64,000 bases of DNA from NCBI GenBank assembly GCA_020847375.1, contig JADLCB010000003.1:1-64000 (forward strand). The letters are read 5' to 3'. The notes below the pieces were generated by a model that saw only the letters and a program-made list of their open reading frames with translations, was not told the DNA's origin and made no database searches. Below, piece by piece: positions 54,341-62,845 of the stretch (positions within the stretch are counted from its first letter, which is position 1; each line of letters opens with the position of its first letter). The stretch comes from Phycisphaerales bacterium (lineage in GTDB: Bacteria > Planctomycetota > Phycisphaerae > Tepidisphaerales > Tepidisphaeraceae). The translations under genes and the position numbers were made by a program.

Positions 54341-55552
54341 TCAACAAACGCCGCGCAGGTTCTCCTTGGAATCAGCGACCCAGGCGCGGCCATCACTCTG
54401 TTGCTGGGGGGGCAGGCCACACAGCTCTTCGCCACAGGCACGCGGCGGAAGACCAACCGGAACCGGTTCGGTCGGGCATTCCTGCGGACGAACCGGCAGG
54501 CCATAACCTTCCCGCAGCGTTCGTCGATGCGACAAAATCGCCTGCATTTCAGACTTGGTTCCCCGTACCGGTGGTTTATTTTTCACCGCGTCTTTCAACA
54601 TCGCCCAGGCCACTTCCGAAGCAATCACGCTGTCGCGCACCGTGGGGAAACCCAGATTCTTACCGGCTAGAATTGAACGTCCGAAGACATCCACCATCAC
54701 ATCCAGTTTCTTGTCGTTAAACAGACCTGTCTTGCGCAGCGTATGGTTGACGCCATGACACTCGACGGTGGCATTCTTGAAATCGTGGTGCATCCGGGCA
54801 ATGCCGCGCGTGCCGATGCAGTCCACGTAACAATTATGCGTCTTCTCCCGCGCCAGATGGCCGTAGACAAACCCCTGCGTAATGTCGAAAACAATGCCGT
54901 TTTCAAACGTGCCATGCGCCTGCACCCACCACGGATCCTTGTAATTCCACATCCGCAAACCCTGGGCATGATACGTTTTATACTCGCTCTTGGCGTACCA
55001 GCGGGCAACATCAACGTAGTGCATGCCGCAATCATGAAATGGCGGGCCTTCCGGTTCGTGTCCTTCGGTGGGCATATGTCCCGGTGTCATGTGACAAACG
55101 CGGATAATCGCCAGATCGCCAATCTCACCTTCAGCGATAAACGCCTGTATTTCCTTATGGTACCAGGCATTGCGATTGAACAGATTCACCGCGACAAATC
55201 GGTCGCTCGCCTCGATCGCCTTGCACAGCTCCCATTCTGTTTTGCTGTCAGCGGCGATCGGTTTTTCCGCGATAATATGTTTTTTCGCCGCCAGCGCCTG
55301 GCGAATCTGCTGCGGCCGCGCATCAGCCAGCGTATAGAGACCGACTGCCGAGATCGTCGGATCCTTGAAAATGTCCTGCGGGTCCGCCGTGATGCGCGCC
55401 GTAGGCACGGTGCGCGACGCCAGTTCACGAGCACCGGGCTGGGCATCGCATATCGTTGCAATCTCCCAGTACGGGCTTTGCTGCAACACCGAAACAAAAC
55501 CGCGCCCCATCCGTCCAAAACCAATGACCCCGATACGAATACGACTGGCCAT
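54341..55552 (-). CDS. Gfo/Idh/MocA-family oxidoreductase
   Basis: NAD(P)-dependent sugar or polyol dehydrogenase family of very broad substrate range. 403 residues. The N-terminal Rossmann fold shows IGVIGFGRMGRGFVSVLQ. The EKP motif is HIIAEKPIAADS with the catalytic-site Lys. The C-terminal substrate domain includes GPPFHDCGMHYVDVARWYA, where the Asp and His complete the expected catalytic triad. Inositol or hexose oxidation is likely. The extreme C-terminus is Cys/Pro-rich (PPRACGEELCGLPPQQQ) and probably disordered. Confidence 0.88.
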   Translation of the reverse strand: MASRIRIGVIGFGRMGRGFVSVLQQSPYWEIATICDAQPGARELASRTVPTARITADPQDIFKDPTISAVGLYTLADARPQQIRQALAAKKHIIAEKPIAADSKTEWELCKAIEASDRFVAVNLFNRNAWYHKEIQAFIAEGEIGDLAIIRVCHMTPGHMPTEGHEPEGPPFHDCGMHYVDVARWYAKSEYKTYHAQGLRMWNYKDPWWVQAHGTFENGIVFDITQGFVYGHLAREKTHNCYVDCIGTRGIARMHHDFKNATVECHGVNHTLRKTGLFNDKKLDVMVDVFGRSILAGKNLGFPTVRDSVIASEVAWAMLKDAVKNKPPVRGTKSEMQAILSHRRTLREGYGLPVRPQECPTEPVPVGLPPRACGEELCGLPPQQQSDGRAWVADSKENLRGVC

Positions 55553-55822
55553 AGTTGACTGGCTCACTTTCTGTTTTCAGCCTGAAACTTCCTGCGTTAC
55601 AATACTAACATTTCAGGCCAAAAATCGAAAATTCAACAAAATCCACGCCTCAATCATTGCATGAAATCGGCAAGAGGCAAGTTTTTATTGCACGACCAGC
55701 TACAAATATCTGCATTACAACAACTTAGAGCTTATTTCGTCCAGCCACGCTCCGGCAAATATCCTCGTTGTTACCCGGCAATCACAATGGCGCGCCACCG
55801 ACAAGCAAAACCGTTGTCTCGG

Positions 55823-56626
55823 CTAGCCCTGATCTTTCGTCGGATGATACAGCGCAATTCCATCCGCCGTCACCAGTAATAATTGATCGGTTATCTGGTG
55901 CGGCATGGCACGATAATCTGCGCCAATCTGATAACGGGTACGGCGAATCAAATCCGGTTCATTTCTAAAACAAACCATGATGTCACGATTGGGAATACCA
56001 GCTACAAACGGCGAGCCCAGACGCCCTTTAAGACGCTCATGCAATGATGGCAGAAGAATCCGGCTGGCGTCGTAACCATCCATCGTCTGGAACAAAACCA
56101 GCGAGACGCTGCCATCATCATCCTGTACGCCATGCACTTCGATACCCTGGCTGCGATTGATCAGGTTTTTCATCGCCGCCTGGTGCAATACGTCGAGGCT
56201 GACTCCCCAACCGGAAAACTGCTGATGCGACACATACGCGATGGTTCGATCATGATCCACGGCATAACTGATCTGCAGATTTTCCATCCACGGCTGGCTG
56301 ATCACGCTGGCGGTGGTAATTTCCTGATTTTCCGTATTGATCACCAGCGGCAGAATCCGATCACGCAACTGCTCAAACGATCCACCCCGATCCGGCGTCC
56401 CTTCGTCCGCCCGCAACAACTCGGTCATCCAGCGTTCCACCCGACGCTGAATCTCGTCGGGATGCAACCGACTGACACGATACAGGTTCTCCAGCGAAAT
56501 CACCTGATGATTCACCTGCAATGAAAACGAGGCACCCGCAGCCCTGGCCACTTTCACCAGCGGAAACCGCTTGTGAATAATCACCAGCACCCGATCCACA
56601 AATTGTTGTCGTGACAACGAAGTCAT
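55823..56626 (-). CDS. DUF1444-like protein
   Basis: A 267-residue soluble protein resembling the DUF1444 (YtpQ) family. The recognisable segments are ILPLVINTENQEITTASVIS, SRILLPSLHERLKGRLG, SPFVAGIPNRDIMVCF and a C-terminal ADYRAMPHQITDQLLLVTADG. YtpQ is widespread in Firmicutes and its function is unknown. There is no signal peptide. The identification rests on remembered family patterns, not a search. Confidence 0.7.
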   Translation of the reverse strand: MTSLSRQQFVDRVLVIIHKRFPLVKVARAAGASFSLQVNHQVISLENLYRVSRLHPDEIQRRVERWMTELLRADEGTPDRGGSFEQLRDRILPLVINTENQEITTASVISQPWMENLQISYAVDHDRTIAYVSHQQFSGWGVSLDVLHQAAMKNLINRSQGIEVHGVQDDDGSVSLVLFQTMDGYDASRILLPSLHERLKGRLGSPFVAGIPNRDIMVCFRNEPDLIRRTRYQIGADYRAMPHQITDQLLLVTADGIALYHPTKDQG

Positions 56627-57037
56627 AAAGATCGCAATCGTCTACTGTAACATTCCTTTTTCGTCATACCATAATTTTCGTAAATGCCCGCCCTAAATCG
56701 GACAAATCGGCTGACAGTTAATTATCATTTTTTTGTGTTTTCAAGTCGCCCGCTACATCTCCTCCATACGCCTGACGCCCATGCGTCAAACCTTGCTTGG
56801 TCAGCATTATCCTCGCGCTTGGCAGACTTTCAGGTTTAACTCGCTGCAATCAATTTTATTCCGCAGATTCGTTCTTCTTCGACCGATACGCTTGCGTGCT
56901 CTTGTCAGCTTGGTAAAGTCCAGACACAACCGCCTCAGCTGACCGCGCCGATCGCCTTCGGATTATAGGATCGGCATAATCTGATTTTGCCCATTTTGAA
57001 AAATCGGCGGACAGGCCCTGATCCAATTTCGAAATAG
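56627..57037. other. Intergenic region between divergent genes
   Basis: 411 bases with no credible gene. It holds AAATCGGAC-AAATCGGCT at 56695-56712, a direct repeat related to the TTATCGGAC motif, and ATCGGCATAATC near 56970. Promoters for both flanking genes must be here but none is clear. Confidence 0.4.
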
Positions 57038-58333
57038 ATGTCTCAATCCAGCCCGCCCAACAGCTCACCCGTCACATCTCCCATGGCTACGCGCCGGGCA
57101 CTGACCGTCATCTTTCTCATCGTTTTTGTCGATCTGATGGGCTTTGGCATTGTCATCCCGTTGATTCAGTTTTATGTCCCTGATTACGAAAATCATCCGC
57201 TGACCGTCACGCTTTTATTTTCCACGTTCTCCATCTGTCAGTTTATCGGCGCACCCCTGCTGGGTGCCTTGAGTGATCGGATCGGCCGCCGGCCGGTGCT
57301 GGTCTTTTCGCAACTGGGCAGTTCGCTCGGTTACATCGTTCTGGCGCTCTCCACACGTTTATCCCTGCACCCAGCCCTGGCGCTGACACTGGTCTACCTC
57401 TCGCGCGTCATTGACGGAACCAGCGGCGGCAACATCTCCACCGCTCAGGCGTGCATCAGCGATGTCACCACACCAGCCAATCGGGCCAAGGGCATGGGCA
57501 TAATCGGCATGGCCCTGGGGCTCGGTTTTGCCGCCGGGCCATGGCTGGGTGGCGAAGTCGGCCGGTTTGATGTCAGTTATCCCGCTTTTGTCGCTGCTGC
57601 AACGAGTCTGATCGCCGCTCTTTTGACCTACTTCTGGTTGCCTGAATCACGCCAGCATCACAAAGTATCGACCACCGCCAACATTTTTCATCCGAAAACA
57701 TTCACCACCATTTTTCGTCTGCCCATCGCCTCGCAGCTCATTCTGATTACGGCTGTTTCCATGGCTGCCTTTGTCATGCTGGAAACAACCGTGGGCATGT
57801 ATCTCAACAGCCTTTTTGGTTTTGGTGAACGACAGATCGGATATTATTTCGGCATTACCGGGCTGACCATCGTTGCCGTGCAGGGTGGGCTGGTTGGCAC
57901 ATTGACGCGCTGGCTGGGCGAGTGGCCGCTGGCCGTCGCCGGGCCGGTGATTGTAATGCTGGCGATGCTGGCCTTCGTCGCCACCGGGCTTTACCTCCCG
58001 TGGGCGTGGCTGGCGATTGTCGCCGGTATCGTTAATTCCGCCGGTCGCAGCCTCCAGCAACCAACCGTCTCATCACTGATCTCCCAACACACGCCCCCCG
58101 ATCAACAGGGCGTGGCTTTTGGTCTGTATCATGCCCTGGCCAGCCTGGCACGGGTGATTGGCCCGCTGATTGCTGGGTTGGCTTTCCCCTATCTCAATCA
58201 CACCGCGCAATATGTCGTCGCCGCCATCATGCTGACCTTGACGGCGGCTTGGACCGCCCGCCTCGTCCGCCGCGCTGGAGCGACCCGCAGGCATCTTCCC
58301 CTCGTAACAGGTCCAATCGACACCTCCAGTTAA
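57038..58333 (+). CDS. Major facilitator superfamily transporter (TetA-like)
   Basis: A 431-residue, 12-helix MFS permease of the DHA1 drug:proton antiporter type. Motif A is LGALSDRIGRRPVLV between helices 2 and 3. Helix 4 region reads SRVIDGTSGGNISTAQA, as in TetA-like proteins, and motif C-like glycines occur in IGMALGLGFAAGPWLGG. The start at 57038 lacks a clear ribosome binding site; a later ATG at 57086 begins just before helix 1. The substrate is unknown. The tail enters the frame preceding alr. Confidence 0.88.
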   Translation: MSQSSPPNSSPVTSPMATRRALTVIFLIVFVDLMGFGIVIPLIQFYVPDYENHPLTVTLLFSTFSICQFIGAPLLGALSDRIGRRPVLVFSQLGSSLGYIVLALSTRLSLHPALALTLVYLSRVIDGTSGGNISTAQACISDVTTPANRAKGMGIIGMALGLGFAAGPWLGGEVGRFDVSYPAFVAAATSLIAALLTYFWLPESRQHHKVSTTANIFHPKTFTTIFRLPIASQLILITAVSMAAFVMLETTVGMYLNSLFGFGERQIGYYFGITGLTIVAVQGGLVGTLTRWLGEWPLAVAGPVIVMLAMLAFVATGLYLPWAWLAIVAGIVNSAGRSLQQPTVSSLISQHTPPDQQGVAFGLYHALASLARVIGPLIAGLAFPYLNHTAQYVVAAIMLTLTAAWTARLVRRAGATRRHLPLVTGPIDTSS

Positions 58334-58497
58334 AAATCACATCTCCGCCACCTTCTGCCCGGCTCGTGCGTCTGGGTATGCTCCCAATCGCACCATTGAT
58401 TTTTCGGTATCTGGCTTTCTTTCTGGTCGATACTGTCGATATACTCCCACACTGTGGTGGCAAGGATGCTGCCTTGGGAAAACTCGGGAACGATGGC

Positions 58498-59796
58498 ATG
58501 GATACCAAACTTGCTTCAGGCGAACCACGCGCCCTGATCTCACGCAATCATCTGCTTCACAACGCCCGTTTGATTCGTCAGACGATCGGACCTGATGTCA
58601 AATTCTGCGCTGTTATCAAAGCCAATGCCTACGGCCACGGGGCTGATATCGTCTGCGATACCCTGTTGAACTTTTCCGCTGATGATATCGAACCGCCGCT
58701 GGTCGATGCCTTCGCCGTCGCCTGTCTCGATGAAGCGATAGACCTCCCGCCATCAACCGTGCCGATCTATATCTTTCGACCTGTCGAAAATGCTTACGTC
58801 GGTCAGCAGCGTGAGAAACTGGAAACTGCCATTCGCCGCGGCTGGATTTTAACCGTCTGCAGCATCACTGCTGCTCAGGATGTCGCCCGACTGGCACTGG
58901 CGGTCGGCAGGCAGGCGCATATCCAGGTGATGATCGACACCGGCATGAGTCGCAGCGGCGTATCACCGCAGCATTTTTCCGAACTGATGCTGCGTATTGG
59001 CGACATGCCCTCGCTTCGTCTGATCGCTGTCTGTTCTCATTTTTCCTGCAGTGAAGAGGCGGATAACCCCGCCACTCAGCAGCAATTTGATCTATATCAC
59101 CATACGCTTGAACAGTTGTCGGCGCAGCGCCCACTCCTGCCCGGCTCGCTCATCGTGCCGCGCTCGAGTGCTGCGCCCATTCGCCGCAAACCCGCAGTTG
59201 GCGGGCATTCCAGCTCGCCCGGGTTCATCCGCCACATCGCCAACAGCGGCGCTGTTTTCCTGCATCGGCATACCCATCTTGATATGGTGCGCCCGGGCAT
59301 TTCGCTCTATGGAATTGATCCAGCCTGTCATCCCTGCCTCGACCGACAACTCAAACCCGTATTGCGCTGGGTCGCCCCGCTGGTGATGATTCACGATATC
59401 GCCGCGAATACGCCGGTTGGTTACGGTCAGACTTGGCGCAGCCCCCGATCGACGCGCATCGGTCTGGTTCCGGTTGGCTATGCTGATGGTTATCTGCGCG
59501 CTCTTTCGAGTGTCGGGATAACCCTGGTCAATGGCCTGCCCTGTCCGGTTGTCGGCCGGGTCAGTATGGATCTGATCACCATCGATCTTGGTCCCGCCGG
59601 CGATCAAGCCATTGGCGATGAAGTGACGCTGCTCGACGCTGACCCGCTAAGCCCCGCCAGCGCCTACGCCCTGGCCCAACTCAGCCAGACCATTCCCTAC
59701 GAACTGTTCTGTCGGATTGGCTCGCGCATCCCCCGTATCGCTGTCGATCCTGTTGATGTTCCCATCCAAACCCAAAGTCAGTCAGACGCTGCCTGA
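58498..59796 (+). CDS. alr: Alanine racemase
   Basis: PLP enzyme that makes D-alanine for peptidoglycan. 432 residues from ATG 58498, longer than the usual 360-380. The PLP lysine is in CAVIKANAYGHGA; the second-subunit catalytic Tyr is in VPVGYADGYLRAL. MIDTGMSRSGV and VCSHFSCSEEADNP are also typical. The extra length comes mainly from a polar insert around residues 215-245 (PRSSAAPIRRKPAVGGHSSS) before HIANSGAVF, plus a longer C-terminus. A presence of peptidoglycan precursors in the cell is implied. No terminator is visible between the MFS gene and alr. Confidence 0.93.
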   Translation: MDTKLASGEPRALISRNHLLHNARLIRQTIGPDVKFCAVIKANAYGHGADIVCDTLLNFSADDIEPPLVDAFAVACLDEAIDLPPSTVPIYIFRPVENAYVGQQREKLETAIRRGWILTVCSITAAQDVARLALAVGRQAHIQVMIDTGMSRSGVSPQHFSELMLRIGDMPSLRLIAVCSHFSCSEEADNPATQQQFDLYHHTLEQLSAQRPLLPGSLIVPRSSAAPIRRKPAVGGHSSSPGFIRHIANSGAVFLHRHTHLDMVRPGISLYGIDPACHPCLDRQLKPVLRWVAPLVMIHDIAANTPVGYGQTWRSPRSTRIGLVPVGYADGYLRALSSVGITLVNGLPCPVVGRVSMDLITIDLGPAGDQAIGDEVTLLDADPLSPASAYALAQLSQTIPYELFCRIGSRIPRIAVDPVDVPIQTQSQSDAA

Positions 59797-59855
59797 ATCA
59801 TACTGTCTTCCGGTAAATTTCATCCCCATCCGTTATAGTGGGCAGGTCTGGAACC

Positions 59856-60914
59856 ATGCCCATGCTGATCCTGGGAATTGAATCAACCTGTGATGAAACC
59901 GCCGCTGCCGTGGTCGCCGACGGAGTGCGCGTTCTCAGCAGCACGATCACTTCACAGGTGCAACTGCACGAAAAATTCCGTGGCGTCGTTCCCGAAATCG
60001 CCAGCCGCGCCCATATCGAAAATATCCTGCCGGTCATCAATCAGGCACTGGAGTCCGCCCATTGCCGGCTTCAGGAAATCGACGCTTTCGCCATCGCGCA
60101 CCGCCCGGGGTTGATCGGTTCGCTGCTCGTGGGTGTCACCGCAGCCAAAACGCTTGCCTGGACCTGCGCCAAACCACTGATCGCTGTCGATCATGTCCAT
60201 GCCCATCTCTACAGTGTGAACCTGCAACCCGCCGATGACCAACAAACCAGCTTGGTTGAACCAGCATCCCCGCCAGCACTGCCCGCCGTCGGGTTGGTTG
60301 TTTCCGGCGGCCATACCGCCCTGTACCACTTGAAAAGCTGGACCGATGTTACGCTCATTGGTTCGACCATCGACGATGCCGTCGGTGAAGCCTATGACAA
60401 AGTCGCTGCCATTCTGGGTCTGTCTTACCCCGGCGGCCCCATCATCGACCAGTTGGCGCAGCAAGGCGACCCCAACGCCATTCGTTTCCCCCGCAGCCTG
60501 CTGGGGCGAAATTCACTCGATTTTTCATTCAGCGGCCTGAAAACATCCGTGCTGTATCACGTGCGCGGACACAAGGGCCGGCAGCGCGATGCTTCGAGCT
60601 TGTCGCAACAGGAAATTAACAACGTGGCGGCCAGCTTTCAGTCAGCCTGCATCGATGTGATCATCAAAAAATTATTGCGCGCCCGCAAACAGGTCGGCGC
60701 ACGCAGCATCGTGATCGGTGGCGGGGTCAGTGCCAATCGCGGTCTGCGCTCGGCGCTGGCTGGCTTGGATATCCCCGTCCATCTTCCTGCGCCCGCGTAT
60801 TGCACGGACAACGCCGCCATGACGGCCGGCCTGGGTTATCTGCTGCACAACCTCGGTCAGCACGCCGCGCTCGATCTGGATGCCATTCCCTTCAGCCAGT
60901 TCGCTGCACCTTAA
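59856..60914 (+). CDS. tsaD: tRNA N6-threonylcarbamoyladenosine transferase TsaD
   Basis: Transfers the threonylcarbamoyl group to A37 of ANN-decoding tRNAs, with TsaB and TsaE. 352 residues from ATG 59856. Marks: LGIESTCDETAAAVV (nucleotide-binding loop), VPEIASRAHIENILP and VDHVHAHLYSV with the metal-binding His pair, VVSGGHTALYHL, and CTDNAAMTAGLGY. Length is normal. Its last 4 bases overlap the end of the convergent rpsA gene. Confidence 0.95.
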   Translation: MPMLILGIESTCDETAAAVVADGVRVLSSTITSQVQLHEKFRGVVPEIASRAHIENILPVINQALESAHCRLQEIDAFAIAHRPGLIGSLLVGVTAAKTLAWTCAKPLIAVDHVHAHLYSVNLQPADDQQTSLVEPASPPALPAVGLVVSGGHTALYHLKSWTDVTLIGSTIDDAVGEAYDKVAAILGLSYPGGPIIDQLAQQGDPNAIRFPRSLLGRNSLDFSFSGLKTSVLYHVRGHKGRQRDASSLSQQEINNVAASFQSACIDVIIKKLLRARKQVGARSIVIGGGVSANRGLRSALAGLDIPVHLPAPAYCTDNAAMTAGLGYLLHNLGQHAALDLDAIPFSQFAAP

Positions 60915-62407
60915 AAATCCAAGCCGCCACGCAATTGTGATTGGCGCTTTTTCTGTTTGGCCTGCTCTTTGGCTGACAGCGGGGCTTTGGTTGGTTGATC
61001 CTTCGCCACCTCCGCCGCTGCCGCTCGGGCACGCCGGATGGACAAACTGATCCGCCGCGCCTGACGATCAACCTCCAGCACGCGCACATCGACCGCATCG
61101 CCAACCTTGACAACCTCCCCCACATTTTTAACGCGATGGTCCGCCAATTCGCTGATATGAACCAGCCCCTCCAGACCCGGTTCCAACTCCACAAACGCGC
61201 CAAAATCGACCACCCGGCTGACCGTGCCTTTGCTGATCATGTCCACCGCATAACGCTCGCTCACCGTTGCCCACGGATCAGGCCCTGCCTGCTTGAGGCT
61301 GAAGCTGATCTTTCGTTCTGCCGGATCGATCTTCAGCACCACCAGCTTGACCGTATCACCTTCCTTGACCACATCCTGGGCATGGGCAATCCGCTGCCAG
61401 CTCATCTCGCTGATCGGCAGCAACCCTTCAATGCCTTCCTCAACTTCGATAAACGCCCCGAAATTTTCCACCCGTGTAACCCGGCCCGTGACCTGCGATC
61501 CCACGGCATATTTCGTCTCAACACTTTCCCACGGATCAACCCCCAGCGCTTGTTTCAACGACAGGCTGATTTTACGGGTCTCAGGGTCGATCTTGACAAC
61601 CTTCACATCCACCACGTCGCCCGTTTTAACAAAGTCGCCCGCACTATGGCGGCCACGCTTGAAACTCATCTCCGACACATGCAGCAGACCATCGACCCCG
61701 CCCAGATCGACAAAGGCGCCGAAATCCATCACATTGCGCACCGTACCACGCCGAACCTGTCCCTCCTCCAGCTCCTCCATCGTCTTGCTGCGCAGTTGTT
61801 CGCGCTCGCGTTCCAGCACATTGCGCCGCGACAGAACCAGATTCTTTTTCTGCCGATCAAACGTTGTCACCTCCGCCGTGATGCGCGTACCGACATACGA
61901 GCTGAAATCAGGTACATGCCACAGTTCCACCTGACCGGCGGGCATGAAGGCGCGCATCCCTTTGACTTCCAGCTCCAGCCCCCCCTTGTTCACACCCGTC
62001 ACCAGAGCCTCGACGACCTGACCCGTTTCCAGCGTTTCCCAATTGACACTCTGCTGCACCGCCCCTTTTTTATGAACGATCAGCATTCCCTCCGCCGCAT
62101 CGTAGCGCTCGACATCAACTTCCAGTTCCTGCCCGATACGGACTCCATCAGGGAAATCCCCCAGCGGCGCAACGCCCAGCGCCTTGCCGCCAAAATCGAT
62201 ATAAACCTCTTCATTGCCGATCCGCACCACCTTGCCGCTCCGCGTCCCGCGCTCGCCGGTTTTGGCAGGTTCAGCCTTAGCCACCGGCCGATCATACAAC
62301 TGATCCAGCGACAACTCCCCCAGCGCCCGATCGACCTCAGCATCCAGGTTCGGGTCAGCATCAGCACGAAATTTCTCTTTTAGCGGGTCTTTTTCACTCT
62401 CGGACAT
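60911..62407 (-). CDS. rpsA: S1 RNA-binding protein (30S ribosomal protein S1)
   Basis: A 498-residue protein with five S1 OB-fold domains: about 45-110 (divergent, GKVVRIGNEEVYIDFGGK), 115-190 (VEALVTGVNKGGLELEVKG), 205-275 (VRNVMDFGAFVDLGGVDGLLHVSE), 290-360 (VTRVENFGAFIEVEEGIEGLLPISE) and 375-445 (VSRVVDFGAFVELEPGLEGLVHISE). This is the shape of S1 homologues outside proteobacteria, which have four to six repeats, so ribosomal S1 is the best call. GGAG lies 5 bases before the ATG at 62407. The tail is Ala/Lys/Gln-rich. Other S1-repeat proteins are possible. Confidence 0.9.
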   Translation of the reverse strand: MSESEKDPLKEKFRADADPNLDAEVDRALGELSLDQLYDRPVAKAEPAKTGERGTRSGKVVRIGNEEVYIDFGGKALGVAPLGDFPDGVRIGQELEVDVERYDAAEGMLIVHKKGAVQQSVNWETLETGQVVEALVTGVNKGGLELEVKGMRAFMPAGQVELWHVPDFSSYVGTRITAEVTTFDRQKKNLVLSRRNVLEREREQLRSKTMEELEEGQVRRGTVRNVMDFGAFVDLGGVDGLLHVSEMSFKRGRHSAGDFVKTGDVVDVKVVKIDPETRKISLSLKQALGVDPWESVETKYAVGSQVTGRVTRVENFGAFIEVEEGIEGLLPISEMSWQRIAHAQDVVKEGDTVKLVVLKIDPAERKISFSLKQAGPDPWATVSERYAVDMISKGTVSRVVDFGAFVELEPGLEGLVHISELADHRVKNVGEVVKVGDAVDVRVLEVDRQARRISLSIRRARAAAAEVAKDQPTKAPLSAKEQAKQKKRQSQLRGGLDF

Positions 62408-62645
62408 TGCAACTCCAGTTTTAACCATGCAAGGCAGATATGATAACCGCTTGAGTGCATCCGCAACAGCGAGAACCGTTCAACATTAATCCCTTTTCAA
62501 TTCGCAAAAACAAAAGACCGGCTAACGGTTGAACTGACTGCAAAGCGGGCCAGATCGGACGGATCAAGATCATCCCAAACCAATGCCAGCAGGATGCTCT
62601 TTCCCGCCTCACCAAGTTGTCAAAAAGGGAATGTCGAAATTGGAA

Positions 62646-62719
62646 TCGGGGTGACAGGATTCGAACCTGCGACTTCGTGCTCCCAAAGCACGCGCTCTAC
62701 CAAGCTGAGCTACACCCCG
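62646..62719 (-). tRNA. tRNA-Pro, anticodon TGG
   Basis: A 74-base cloverleaf on the minus strand: acceptor CGGGGTG with CACCCCG (C1-G72, characteristic of bacterial tRNA-Pro), D arm GCTC/GAGC, anticodon stem CGTGC/GCACG with loop TTTGGGA (anticodon TGG) and T arm GCAGG-TTCGAAT-CCTGT. No CCA is encoded. It lies 126 bases downstream of the proS stop on the same strand. Confidence 0.95.
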
Positions 62720-62845
62720 GAATTTAGACGCATCATAACAACTTGCCGCCCTGATGCGAGCAGTCGCGTCACGGCGCGCAATCAGCCATCGCCACCTTGT
62801 TGATCCTGCCAGCAAAGCCCGCAGCCGGGTAATCCGGTGAACCAA

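Noticed and set aside
60995..62383. 462-codon open frame opposite rpsA
   Set aside because: Antisense shadow of five intact S1 domains; composition dominated by His, Leu, Arg and Gln, with no family resemblance.
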